Positions 1 to 7,195 of a stretch of DNA of 30,220 nucleotides are shown here, in pieces. A model generated the notes under the pieces. That model made no database searches. It worked only from the letters and a program-made list of their open reading frames with translations, and was not told the origin of the DNA. Source of the stretch: M3007 sp964481485 (GTDB lineage: Bacteria > Bacteroidota > Bacteroidia > Chitinophagales > Saprospiraceae); contig CAYZVM010000047.1 of NCBI GenBank assembly GCA_964481485.1, positions 1 to 30,220 of the forward strand, in the 5' to 3' direction. The position numbers and the translations under genes are program-made. Positions within the stretch are counted from its first letter, which is position 1, and the number at the start of each line of letters is the position of its first letter.

Positions 1-1
1 C

Positions 2-130
2 CTGCGCAAGTTCATTCCCGACGGCACCGAGCCTTCCCACAATACTTGCCCGGTATGCAAAACCGACGGGCTCGTTTATCAGGAAGGCTGTCTGCATTGC
101 AAAAATTGCGGCCATTCAGAGTGCAATTGA
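2..130 (+). CDS. nrdJ: Adenosylcobalamin-dependent ribonucleotide reductase, C-terminal end (partial)
   Basis: Only the last 42 codons are inside the window; the gene enters from the left edge in frame 2 and ends at TGA 128-130. The visible tail has two cysteine pairs (CPVC, then CLHC with a following CGHSEC end). In the class II, vitamin B12-dependent ribonucleotide reductases such a Cys-rich tail ends the protein and re-reduces the active site or binds zinc. The enzyme reduces ribonucleotides to deoxyribonucleotides using adenosylcobalamin and works without oxygen. The final CGxSxC is typical of that family. The catalytic barrel is outside the window, so the call rests on the tail alone. 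The gene converges on uvrA with 6 bases between the stop codons and no visible terminator. Confidence 0.75.
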   Translation: MRKFIPDGTEPSHNTCPVCKTDGLVYQEGCLHCKNCGHSECN

Positions 131-136
131 GAGTGT

Positions 137-3112
137 TCATGTCAACTCCCCTTTCAAAAACTGCCCCGTCCAACTCTCCTTCACCTTCGCCACCTCTTCG
201 GGCGTACCCGCGCACACAATCATTCCGCCCCGCGCACCGCCTTCCGGGCCAATGTCCACGACGTGGTCGGCCATTTTGATGACGTCGAGGTTGTGTTCGA
301 TGACGACGACGGTGTTGCCTTTTTCCACAAGGCGGTTGAGCACGGCGAGCAGTTGTCGGATGTCCTCGAAATGGAGGCCAGTGGTTGGTTCGTCGAGGAT
401 GTAAATGGTGCGCCCCGTGTCTTTTTTGGAGAGTTCTTCAGCGAGTTTCACACGCTGGGCTTCGCCGCCCGAGAGCGTGGTAGCCTGTTGACCGAGCGTG
501 ATGTAGCCGAGGCCGACTTCTTGCAACGTTTTGATTCTGCGATAGATAGATGGGATGGGCTGGAAAAATTCCGCCGCCTCGTTGATGGTCATTTCCAACA
601 CGTCGGAGATGGATTTTCCTTTGTACAGCACCTCCAATGTCTCGCGGTTGTAGCGGCGGCCTTGGCAGCGTTCGCAGTGTACCTGCACGTCGGGCAGGAA
701 ATTCATCTCGATGGTGCGCAAGCCTGCGCCTTCACAAACTTCGCAACGTCCACCTTTCACATTGAAGGAAAACCGCCCCGAATTGTAGCCCCGGATTTTG
801 GCCTCCGGCGTGTCGGCGAAAAGTTTTCGGATGTCGCCAAAAACGTTGGTGTAGGTCGCGGGATTGGAGCGCGGTGTGCGCCCGATGGGGCTTTGGTCAA
901 TCTCGATGACCTTGTCCAAATGTTCCAAACCCTTGACTTCCTGATATTTGAGCGGGCGTTTCAGGCTGTTGAAAAAATGCTGTTGGAGAATTGGGTACAA
1001 AGTTTCGTTGATAAGCGACGACTTGCCAGACCCTGAAACGCCAGTGACACAGGTAAATGTGCCGAGCGGCAAACGGAGTGTTACGTTTTTCAAATTGTGT
1101 CCCGTCGCGCCTTCCAGTTCGAGCCAAAGGCCGTTGCCTTTGCGGCGGATTTTGGGGATATCGAGGTGGGTGCGGCCCGCGAGGTAATCGGAAGTTTTGG
1201 TCGGGTTTTTCAAAAAATCGGCGGGAGTACCGATGTCCACGATGTTGCCGCCATGTTTGCCAGCACCGGGGCCAAGGTCAATGAGGTAGTCTGAATGGAG
1301 CATGATGTCGCGGTCGTGCTCCACCACGATGACGGTGTTGCCGATGTCGCGCAAGTTTTTGAGCGCCTCGATGAGGCGGTGATTGTCGCGCTGGTGCAGG
1401 CCGATACTCGGCTCGTCGAGGATGTAGGTGATACCGGTAAGTTGCGAGCCGATTTGTGTGGCGAGGCGGATGCGTTGGCTTTCGCCGCCTGAAAGGGTAC
1501 GAGCCGGGCGGTGCAGCGCCAAATAATCGAGGCCGACTTGGAGGAGAAATTTCAGGCGAAAACGAATTTCTTTCAAAACGTCTTTGGCAATAGCCCTTTG
1601 CCGCTCACTCATTTGACTTTCAACGTTTTCCAACGCCGCATAGAGTTCTGTCAAATCCATTTCCGACAATTCGGCGATGTTTTTCTCCCCGATTTTGAAC
1701 CACAAACTTTCCTTTTTCAACCGTGTGCCGTTGCACTCGGGGCAAGGAGCGACGGTCATAAAATCCTCTGCCCATTGGCGAATTTTTTCGCTGGTCGTGT
1801 CGGAATACCAACGTTTGAGCATATTAAGGAGGCCGTCGTAGGCGAGGTTGTAAGTCCATTCATCGCTGCCCCAAGTCATTTCAATTTTCAAGTCCTCGTC
1901 GCCGCCGTGCAGCAGGGTTTGCATGGCAGTTTCGGGAATGTCTTTGACCGGGGTGGTGAACGAGAATTTGTACTTCTTCGCCAGTTCGCGCAGTTGTTTG
2001 AACATCGTGTTCTCGCGCACCTCGCCGAGTGGTACGATGCCTACCTCATTGATACTCTTCGTATTGTCTGGAATCACCCGCGCCATATCCACCTCATGGA
2101 CTTCGCCCAAACCCTTGCAATGCGGACACATCCCGTAAGGAGAGTTGAAAGAAAAAGTGTTGGGCGAAGGCTCGTCGTAGGAAATGCCGCTGTCCTCGCA
2201 CATCAAATTCCTCGAGAAAGAAGTGAGGGGTGAGGGGTGAGGGGTGAGGCCGTCTTCTCTCTTCTCGCTCCTCCCGTCTCGCTCCTCTAAGTCGAGAATT
2301 TGGAGAAGGCCGTCGCCCAAACGAAGGCTCATGCGCACACTTTCGGCCAGTCTATCCGCCCGGTCGTCACCGATTTTCAGACGGTCAACCACAACTTCTA
2401 TGTCGTGGATTTTATAGCGGTCCACCTGCATACCAGGCGTGATTTCCACGATTTCACCATCCACTCGAATACGGGTGTAGCCTTGCTTGCGGATTTGCTC
2501 GAACAATTCGCGGTAATGGCCTTTGCGCGAACGGACAACCGGGGCGAGCAAGGCGATTTTGCGGCTGGCGAAACGTTCCGAAATACTCAGAAGAATCTGC
2601 TCCTCGGTGTATTTCACCATTTTTTTTCCGGTCACATAAGAGTAGGCTTCGCCAGCGCGGGCAAAAAGCAATCGCAGAAAATCATACACTTCCGTCACCG
2701 TGCCGACGGTGGAGCGGGGATTTCTGCCCGTCGTTTTTTGCTCAATGCTGATAACGGGCGAGAGACCGGTGATTTGCTCCACGTCGGGGCGCTCCATCTC
2801 GCCGATGAACTGGCGGGCGTAACTCGACAAAGTCTCCATGAAACGGCGCTGCCCTTCAGCGTAAATCGTGTCGAAGGCCAGCGAACTCTTCCCCGACCCG
2901 CTCACGCCGGTGATGACCACGAGTCGGTTGCGCGGGATGCGCACATCCACATTGCGGAGATTGTGGGCGCGGGCACCGATAACCTCGATGTAGGATTGGT
3001 TATTGGTTATTGGTAATTGGTTATCGGTGTTCGGTACGCCGTTCGAGGGAGCGACATCCTCTCCCCTACTGAGGGGGCTGGGGGGGGCTTTTTGTGCTTT
3101 TGCTTTTGCCAT
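137..3112 (-). CDS. uvrA: UvrABC excinuclease subunit A
   Basis: UvrA is the damage-sensing ATPase of nucleotide excision repair; a dimer loads UvrB on lesions. Two ABC ATPase modules are visible. Walker A1 GVSGSGKSS lies at residues 69-77, with signature LSGGESQR near 535. A second Walker A GVSGSGKSS lies near 695, with signature LSGGEAQR near 878; each module has ILDEP after it. Cys pairs CPHC, CPEC and CEVC...CERC give the zinc modules. The pair that should precede CPHC reads CEDS, so that site keeps only one Cys. I chose ATG at 3112; an in-frame TTG five codons upstream is less likely. The protein is about 991 residues against about 940 in E. coli. The excess is a roughly 40-residue N-terminal extension before the conserved start (YIEVIGARAHN) and a linker near residues 285-300, both built from intergenic-type repeats. 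Divergent from the TonB-C gene. Confidence 0.97.
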   Translation of the reverse strand: MAKAKAQKAPPSPLSRGEDVAPSNGVPNTDNQLPITNNQSYIEVIGARAHNLRNVDVRIPRNRLVVITGVSGSGKSSLAFDTIYAEGQRRFMETLSSYARQFIGEMERPDVEQITGLSPVISIEQKTTGRNPRSTVGTVTEVYDFLRLLFARAGEAYSYVTGKKMVKYTEEQILLSISERFASRKIALLAPVVRSRKGHYRELFEQIRKQGYTRIRVDGEIVEITPGMQVDRYKIHDIEVVVDRLKIGDDRADRLAESVRMSLRLGDGLLQILDLEERDGRSEKREDGLTPHPSPLTSFSRNLMCEDSGISYDEPSPNTFSFNSPYGMCPHCKGLGEVHEVDMARVIPDNTKSINEVGIVPLGEVRENTMFKQLRELAKKYKFSFTTPVKDIPETAMQTLLHGGDEDLKIEMTWGSDEWTYNLAYDGLLNMLKRWYSDTTSEKIRQWAEDFMTVAPCPECNGTRLKKESLWFKIGEKNIAELSEMDLTELYAALENVESQMSERQRAIAKDVLKEIRFRLKFLLQVGLDYLALHRPARTLSGGESQRIRLATQIGSQLTGITYILDEPSIGLHQRDNHRLIEALKNLRDIGNTVIVVEHDRDIMLHSDYLIDLGPGAGKHGGNIVDIGTPADFLKNPTKTSDYLAGRTHLDIPKIRRKGNGLWLELEGATGHNLKNVTLRLPLGTFTCVTGVSGSGKSSLINETLYPILQQHFFNSLKRPLKYQEVKGLEHLDKVIEIDQSPIGRTPRSNPATYTNVFGDIRKLFADTPEAKIRGYNSGRFSFNVKGGRCEVCEGAGLRTIEMNFLPDVQVHCERCQGRRYNRETLEVLYKGKSISDVLEMTINEAAEFFQPIPSIYRRIKTLQEVGLGYITLGQQATTLSGGEAQRVKLAEELSKKDTGRTIYILDEPTTGLHFEDIRQLLAVLNRLVEKGNTVVVIEHNLDVIKMADHVVDIGPEGGARGGMIVCAGTPEEVAKVKESWTGQFLKGELT
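2223..2250. repeat. Heptanucleotide tandem repeat (GTGAGGG x4) inside uvrA
   Basis: Four consecutive 7-base units (GTGAGGG three times, then GTGAGGC) lie in the coding frame of uvrA and read as LTPHPSPLT on the minus strand, inside the first ABC module. A pyrimidine-rich tract follows at 2251-2288, with an 11-base direct repeat (TCTCGCTCCTC at 2263 and 2277). Since 7 is not a multiple of 3, gain or loss of one unit would shift the uvrA frame. Confidence 0.85.
2995..3036. repeat. Heptanucleotide tandem repeat (ATTGGTT-like, about 6 units) in the 5' end of uvrA
   Basis: Six 7-base units (ATTGGTT, ATTGGTT, ATTGGTA, ATTGGTT, ATCGGTG, TTCGGTA) run end to end and are translated on the minus strand as the Asn/Gln-rich stretch NTDNQLPITNNQ, residues 28-39 of UvrA, just before the conserved N terminus. 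Related period-7 tracts sit at 15661-15700, 15790-15810 and 16612-16644. Confidence 0.85.
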
Positions 3113-3158
3113 AGTTTGGGAAAACAACGCCAGTTAGGTAGAGGTTTTAGGGAAAAGG

Positions 3159-3166
3159 CAAAAGTA
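3159..3166 (-). promoter_or_regulatory. Candidate uvrA promoter (-7 box TACTTTTG)
   Basis: On the minus strand TACTTTTGCC matches the Bacteroidota -7 consensus TAnnTTTG and lies about 47 bases upstream of the uvrA ATG. No clear -33 TTTG is found at the usual 19-20 base spacing. No SOS-box consensus that I recognise is visible. Confidence 0.45.
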
Positions 3167-3280
3167 GGGAAAAGGTGGATTTCAGAAAAGGAATTTTAAA
3201 ACAAAATGTCTATAAAGTTTGCACGGCGGGGGTTGCGCCAAACTTTCGAATCGGCGCATCTTCAATTTAAAATGCCAGCC

Positions 3281-3715
3281 ATGCGAATATTTTTCTCCTT
3301 CATTTTTTCCTGCTTTTATCTGTTCGCTTTTTCGCAAAAACCTGTTGAAGAACAGAACCCGGCGGTTGTCTGCTACGCCGCGCCTGTGATTGCGAAAGAC
3401 ACGGTCTTCGAAGTTTATGACCTTCAAAAACCGCCCGTTTTCCCCGGCGGGCAACAAGAAATGTTGAAATTTTTGATGGAGAATATCTACTGGCCGAAAG
3501 GTTGTGAGGGCAGAGTCGGGACAATCGCCGTGCGTTTCGTAATTGATACTATAGGCGAGTGCCGGGATTGGGAAGTTTTGAAAACGCCGGGCAAATGTTT
3601 CGAGCCGATGATAGCCGGGATTTTTACCAAAATGCCTTGTTGGGAACCGGGGGAGCGAGCCGGCCACCGCGTGTGGACTCGATTCGTGTTGCCGATTCGA
3701 ATTCATTGGGAGTGA
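3281..3715 (+). CDS. Secreted TonB C-terminal-domain protein
   Basis: A small exported protein of about 144 residues. It starts with a signal peptide (MRIFFSF...FAFSQ, cleavage near residue 19). Its second half reads like a stand-alone TonB C-terminal domain: PVFPGGQQEML, then EGRVGTIAVRFVIDTIG, then MPCWEPGE and a final VLPIRI strand. In Bacteroidota this domain usually passes force to TonB-dependent receptors. Here there is no N-terminal membrane anchor and no proline-rich spacer, so it may be a periplasmic partner rather than a complete TonB. Six cysteines remain after the signal peptide region, so disulfides are possible. Starts at 3206 or 3272 are in frame, but 3206 would put 25 extra residues before the signal peptide; 3281 or 3272 fits best. 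Divergent from uvrA. Confidence 0.75.
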   Translation: MRIFFSFIFSCFYLFAFSQKPVEEQNPAVVCYAAPVIAKDTVFEVYDLQKPPVFPGGQQEMLKFLMENIYWPKGCEGRVGTIAVRFVIDTIGECRDWEVLKTPGKCFEPMIAGIFTKMPCWEPGERAGHRVWTRFVLPIRIHWE

Positions 3716-3817
3716 GGCGTTTTTTTTCAAAACGTCATAAATCTGACAAGGGGAAAGTTTTTCATAATGAACGGCATAAAATTTAGAACGATTCGTCATA
3801 AACACAAAAACGTATTT

Positions 3818-3825
3818 TAATTTTG
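3818..3825 (+). promoter_or_regulatory. Candidate promoter (-7 box TAATTTTG) upstream of the deoC leader
   Basis: TAATTTTG fits TAnnTTTG. A transcript from it would begin near 3831 and meet the hairpin terminator at 3858-3895 before reaching deoC at 4057. No good -33 TTTG is seen. Confidence 0.4.
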
Positions 3826-3830
3826 TCGCC

Positions 3831-3895
3831 CGAAAGGCCACATGAAAGCACTCTTGGGCCTTCCCGTTCGGAATCATACGGGAAGGCTCTTTTTT
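3831..3895 (+). ncRNA. Possible short leader or small RNA ahead of deoC
   Basis: The 341-base gap between the TonB-C gene and deoC holds a -7 box at 3818 and a strong terminator hairpin ending at 3895. Together these would define an RNA of about 65 nt. A six-base segment AAGGCC (3834-3839) can pair with GGCCTT (3857-3862), which is part of the terminator stem, so a mutually exclusive fold is possible. I recognise no riboswitch or known sRNA family. The remaining stretch 3896-4056 shows nothing I can name. Confidence 0.25.
3858..3895 (+). terminator. Intrinsic terminator
   Basis: A perfect 10-bp stem (GCCTTCCCGT 3858-3867 with ACGGGAAGGC 3878-3887) has a 10-base loop and is followed by TCTTTTTT. 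The T-run is on the plus strand only. It could end the TonB-C gene transcript or attenuate transcription into deoC. Confidence 0.75.
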
Positions 3896-4056
3896 CCGCC
3901 TGCCGTCGCGCTGTTTTTCGGGTGTTATTTTTCGGGTGTCGATTCTTGGGCTATAAAAGCCTGACAATCAATGTCCAGACCGGGATACTGCATTTTTGGT
4001 ACAATCTTTTCCGCTTGAAATTTTATACCGGAAGTCAAAAAACCGGAGATTGACTG

Positions 4057-4716
4057 ATGTCCGATTTAGCAAAATTTATTGAGCATACTGTTCTGAAACC
4101 TGATACTACACTCGCTGATGTGCGGCGGGTGTGCGATGAAGCCCAAAAATATGGATTCGCAGGTGTGTGTGTGCCGCCGTTGTTTGTGCGCGATGCAAAG
4201 CGTGCTTTGGGAGAAAACAGCCGCACCCGCGTGGTGACGGTGGTGGGCTTCCCGATGGGCTATTCGGCCATCCCAGCCAAAAGCGAGGAAATCAAACGAG
4301 CCATTGATGAAGGTGCCGACGATATTGATTCGGTCATCAACCTTGCGGCGTTGAAGAGCGAAAATTGGAACCATGTGAAACACGATATTGACGGCGTGGC
4401 GCTGGCAACGCACATGAGAGGCCGCACGTTGAAACTTATCCTCGAATGTGGCTTGCTGACTTCGGATGAAATCAGCAAACTTTGCGCACTCGCCGAAGAT
4501 GCCCGCGTCACTTGGCTAAAAACCGGGACAGGGTTTCACGGCTTCAATGCCACACCAGAAATGGTGCGCTCGCTCCGAGCCGCCGCATCTGGTGGAATTA
4601 AAATAAAAGCCTCCGGCGGCATCCGCACGACCAAAGACGCACAAGCTTTGATAGAAGCCGGGGCAGATAGGCTCGGCACGTCTGCTTCGTTGGAAATTAT
4701 CGGCGCGAAGAAGTGA
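4057..4716 (+). CDS. deoC: Deoxyribose-phosphate aldolase
   Basis: Cytosolic class I aldolase that splits 2-deoxy-D-ribose 5-phosphate into glyceraldehyde 3-phosphate and acetaldehyde, in deoxynucleoside breakdown. The 219-residue length is normal for the short bacterial form. The Schiff-base lysine is K155 in WLKTGTGF (the family usually has KTSTGF), the second active-site lysine is K184 in IKASGGI, and the catalytic Asp is D91 in DDIDSVIN. The N terminus (FIEHTVLKPDTT) is typical. ATG at 4057 follows GATTGACTG. The following SPOR gene begins 23 bases after the stop, so they may be co-transcribed, though the two functions are unrelated. A terminator lies upstream at 3858-3895. Confidence 0.96.
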   Translation: MSDLAKFIEHTVLKPDTTLADVRRVCDEAQKYGFAGVCVPPLFVRDAKRALGENSRTRVVTVVGFPMGYSAIPAKSEEIKRAIDEGADDIDSVINLAALKSENWNHVKHDIDGVALATHMRGRTLKLILECGLLTSDEISKLCALAEDARVTWLKTGTGFHGFNATPEMVRSLRAAASGGIKIKASGGIRTTKDAQALIEAGADRLGTSASLEIIGAKK

Positions 4717-4739
4717 AATTGAAAATCGAAACTGAGGAT

Positions 4740-5150
4740 ATGGCTATTTTTCGAAAATTGAAATTGATTTTTGCGTTCTCCATCATGTTTGCTGGCATGG
4801 TCACACACGCATTCGCCCAAGAAATTCAACTCAACGAAGACCCCAAAATCACCCAACTTTTTAGAAACTGGACGAACAACAACCGCGCTAACCCAAGCAT
4901 AGAAGGCTGGCGGGTACAGATCATGGCGACCCCCGACCGCCAACAGGTGGAGGATGCCCGCAATCGTTTTCGCATCCAATATCCAGAAGTGCCGGCTGAG
5001 TGGACGCACGAAAAACCATACTACAAACTGCGCGTCGGTGCATTCAGGAATAAACTGGAAGCATTGGCGTTTATTGAGGCTTTGGTTGGGTACGCGGGTG
5101 CTTACCCGTCAAAAGATGCCAATATCCACCCGCGCGATTTTTTGGAATAA
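4740..5150 (+). CDS. Secreted SPOR-domain protein
   Basis: A 136-residue exported protein. The signal peptide is MAIFRKLKLIFAFSIM...THAFA with cleavage before Q28. The rest resembles a single SPOR domain: GWRVQIMATPDRQQVEDA, then PYYKLRVGAFRNKLEAL, then AYPSKD. SPOR domains bind peptidoglycan stripped of stem peptides at division sites. An in-frame GTG at 4713 overlaps the deoC stop; I prefer ATG 4740, which has AGGAT-like bases just before it and places the signal peptide at the N terminus. The rodA-type gene follows 56 bases downstream, so a role in cell-wall growth fits the context, as inference. Confidence 0.78.
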   Translation: MAIFRKLKLIFAFSIMFAGMVTHAFAQEIQLNEDPKITQLFRNWTNNNRANPSIEGWRVQIMATPDRQQVEDARNRFRIQYPEVPAEWTHEKPYYKLRVGAFRNKLEALAFIEALVGYAGAYPSKDANIHPRDFLE

Positions 5151-5170
5151 TAAAGAGGATTAGAGGGGGT

Positions 5171-5178
5171 TAGATTTG
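5171..5178 (+). promoter_or_regulatory. Candidate rodA promoter (-7 box TAGATTTG)
   Basis: TAGATTTG fits TAnnTTTG and is 28 bases upstream of the GTG start at 5207. A TTTG at 5141-5144 is 26 bases away, wider than the usual 19-20, so the match is only partial. Confidence 0.3.
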
Positions 5179-5206
5179 ATGACAATGACGAAATGACACA
5201 AACACC

Positions 5207-6694
5207 GTGACAACTTCCAAACGCAGCTCTCCTGTTTTAGAAGGTTTTGACAAGACCCTTATGGGGCTTTATGTGGCCTTGTTGGTAGCAGGGTGGGCGA
5301 TGATTTATTCGGTAAACCACGACCCGGAAGCTCCGACATTCGGCTTTCTCGATTTGAACAACAATGCAGGCAAACAGATGCTTTTTATCATCATCAGTTT
5401 TGCCCTTATATTCGTTGTGATGATGACGGATTGGTCGTTTTGGCGCACTTATGCACTCCCCATTTATATTTTCTCGCTCATCCTGTTGCCGGGGACATTG
5501 ATTTTCGGGCGGGAAATTAACGGAGCGATGGCTTGGTATCAGTTTGGCGGGTTTTCTTTCCAGCCTTCTGAGTTGGCAAAATTCGGCACCTGCCTCGCTA
5601 TGGCCGGGTACCTGAGTTCTACGGGCGTGGATTTGCGCCAATGGCGCAGTCGTATCTACTCGTTTTTGATATTCCTATTGCCGGTGGCCATCATTTTGGT
5701 ACAGTCAGACACGGGTTCAGCACTGATTTTCTTTTCGTTTGTGCTGGTGATGTACCGCGAGGGATTGTCGCCAAATTGGTATCTACTGGGTTTGCTTATC
5801 GTAGCGAGCGTTATTTTAGGGCTGGCTTTTAGCCCGCCTTATGTGGTGGCCGTTTACTGCTTGGTTCACAATTTTTCCCTTATTGGCCGGTTTCGTCGTG
5901 AGCACAGCCTTCCTTGGCAAATAGCGTGGGGAACCACGATACTGCTCACCATCGCATGGGGTACATTGGGCGGATGGTTTTTGAAGTGGATGGAGATAGA
6001 CGAGGTCCAAGCGGCGCAGCTCGATTTGTATATGCTCGTGCCGCACGCGCTACTTTTGTTGGCGGCTTTCATCCCCAATTATTGGCGTAAAAACAGCCTT
6101 ATTCAGAGAGATTTGTTGGGAAAACTCTTTTTGCTCCTGCTGGCTGCCGGTTTGGTGTTTGCGGCCAATTATGCCAGCTCTCAAGTCCTTGCCCCGCACC
6201 AGCAACAGCGCATCAAGGTCTGGCTCAGTCCCTCTGAGGCAGCCGCTTCCGATGCGAGAGGCTCGGCGTACAATTTGCTGCATTCCAAAATGGCTATCGG
6301 CTCTGGCGGCCTGACGGGCAAAGGTTTTAACGAGGGCAATATGACCAAGCTGAACTATGTACCGGAACAGACTACCGACTTTATTTTTTGCACAGTCGGC
6401 GAGGAGCTCGGTTTTGTCGGTGTGGCATCCCTCATTTTCGTTTTCACTGCCTTTTTATACCGCATCGCCGTGCTGGCGGAGCGGCAACGTTCCAATTTTT
6501 CGCGCATCTATGCCTACTGCGTGGCAGGCATCATTTTCTTCCATTTTCTTATCAATATCGGCATGACGATGGGGGTTTTTCCCATCATCGGCATCCCGCT
6601 GCCATTCCTGAGTTATGGCGGCTCATCGCTCATCGGCTTTAGCCTCATGGTGGGGGTGTTGTTGAAATTGGACAGCAACCGAAGCTTGGCGTGA
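5207..6694 (+). CDS. rodA: RodA-type SEDS peptidoglycan glycosyltransferase
   Basis: A polytopic inner-membrane protein of 495 residues with about ten hydrophobic helices. SEDS proteins polymerise lipid II into glycan strands together with a class B penicillin-binding protein. Diagnostic parts are INGAMAWYQFGGFSFQPSELAKF near residues 104-126, QSDTGSALIF near 168, EQTTDFIFCTVGEELGF near 386-402 and the C-terminal PLPFLSYGGSSL. RodA is preferred over FtsW because there are no mur/division genes nearby and the start reads MIYSVN. The length is above the usual 370-430; the excess is a longer middle section, near residues 215-300, with added membrane segments. The start is GTG 5207: an in-frame TGA lies at 5186 and the next ATG (5261) would cut into the first helix. 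The gene converges with aroQ with 7 bases between stops. Confidence 0.85.
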   Translation: MTTSKRSSPVLEGFDKTLMGLYVALLVAGWAMIYSVNHDPEAPTFGFLDLNNNAGKQMLFIIISFALIFVVMMTDWSFWRTYALPIYIFSLILLPGTLIFGREINGAMAWYQFGGFSFQPSELAKFGTCLAMAGYLSSTGVDLRQWRSRIYSFLIFLLPVAIILVQSDTGSALIFFSFVLVMYREGLSPNWYLLGLLIVASVILGLAFSPPYVVAVYCLVHNFSLIGRFRREHSLPWQIAWGTTILLTIAWGTLGGWFLKWMEIDEVQAAQLDLYMLVPHALLLLAAFIPNYWRKNSLIQRDLLGKLFLLLLAAGLVFAANYASSQVLAPHQQQRIKVWLSPSEAAASDARGSAYNLLHSKMAIGSGGLTGKGFNEGNMTKLNYVPEQTTDFIFCTVGEELGFVGVASLIFVFTAFLYRIAVLAERQRSNFSRIYAYCVAGIIFFHFLINIGMTMGVFPIIGIPLPFLSYGGSSLIGFSLMVGVLLKLDSNRSLA

Positions 6695-6701
6695 TGCGGT
6701 G

Positions 6702-7127
6702 CTAGCCATTTTTTCTCAAAAAGTACGTCACCGCCAGCCGGTATCCTTCCAGCCCCAGCCCGACGATGCTGCCCACACATTTGGCGGACAAATAAGAATG
6801 ATGGCGGAATGCCTCGCGCTGATGCACATTGCTGATGTGAACTTCTATCACGGGCGCGGTGATGGCTCCCACCGCATCGGCCAGCGCGATAGAAGTGTGG
6901 GTGAAAGCCCCGGCGTTCAGCACAATGCCGTCGGATATAAAACCGGCCTCGTGCAATTTGTCGAGCAGCGCGCCTTCGTGGTTGCTCTGGAAATATTCGA
7001 GTTCTACTTGCGGGAACTGCGTTTTCATTTCCTGAAAAAAATCTTCAAAAGTCCGGGTGCCGTAAATGTCCGGCTCGCGTTTGCCCAACAAGTTGAGGTT
7101 GGGTCCGTTTATGACAAGGATTTTCAT
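6702..7127 (-). CDS. aroQ: 3-dehydroquinate dehydratase, type II
   Basis: Catalyses the third shikimate-pathway step, trans-dehydration of 3-dehydroquinate to 3-dehydroshikimate, as a cytosolic dodecamer in this family. The 141-residue length and all expected residues are present: N10 in INGPNLNLLG, R17, the catalytic Y22 on the flexible lid, N71, H77 in GAFTHTS, H97 in EVHISNVH and R108 in FRHHS. No other aro gene lies nearby. A -7 box (7165-7172) gives it a promoter of its own, and it is divergent from the secreted-protein gene at 7196. Confidence 0.97.
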   Translation of the reverse strand: MKILVINGPNLNLLGKREPDIYGTRTFEDFFQEMKTQFPQVELEYFQSNHEGALLDKLHEAGFISDGIVLNAGAFTHTSIALADAVGAITAPVIEVHISNVHQREAFRHHSYLSAKCVGSIVGLGLEGYRLAVTYFLRKNG

Positions 7128-7164
7128 AAGCGCAAAATTCTCCCGAAATTTGGAAGGTTTTTCA

Positions 7165-7172
7165 CAAATTTA
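7165..7172 (-). promoter_or_regulatory. Candidate aroQ promoter (-7 box TAAATTTG)
   Basis: TAAATTTG on the minus strand matches TAnnTTTG and lies 37 bases upstream of the aroQ ATG. A -33 TTTG at proper spacing is not evident. Confidence 0.4.
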
Positions 7173-7195
7173 TCCCGCACAAAATCAGGAAGTCT

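Noticed and set aside
2995..3036. Iteron-type replication origin
   Set aside because: The 7-base units are inside the uvrA reading frame, lack DnaA boxes or a Rep gene nearby, and similar units are scattered at other loci.
3182..3967. 261-codon open frame on the minus strand over the TonB-C gene and leader
   Set aside because: It covers a promoter, a terminator and a gene with a clear signal peptide on the other strand, and has no domain.
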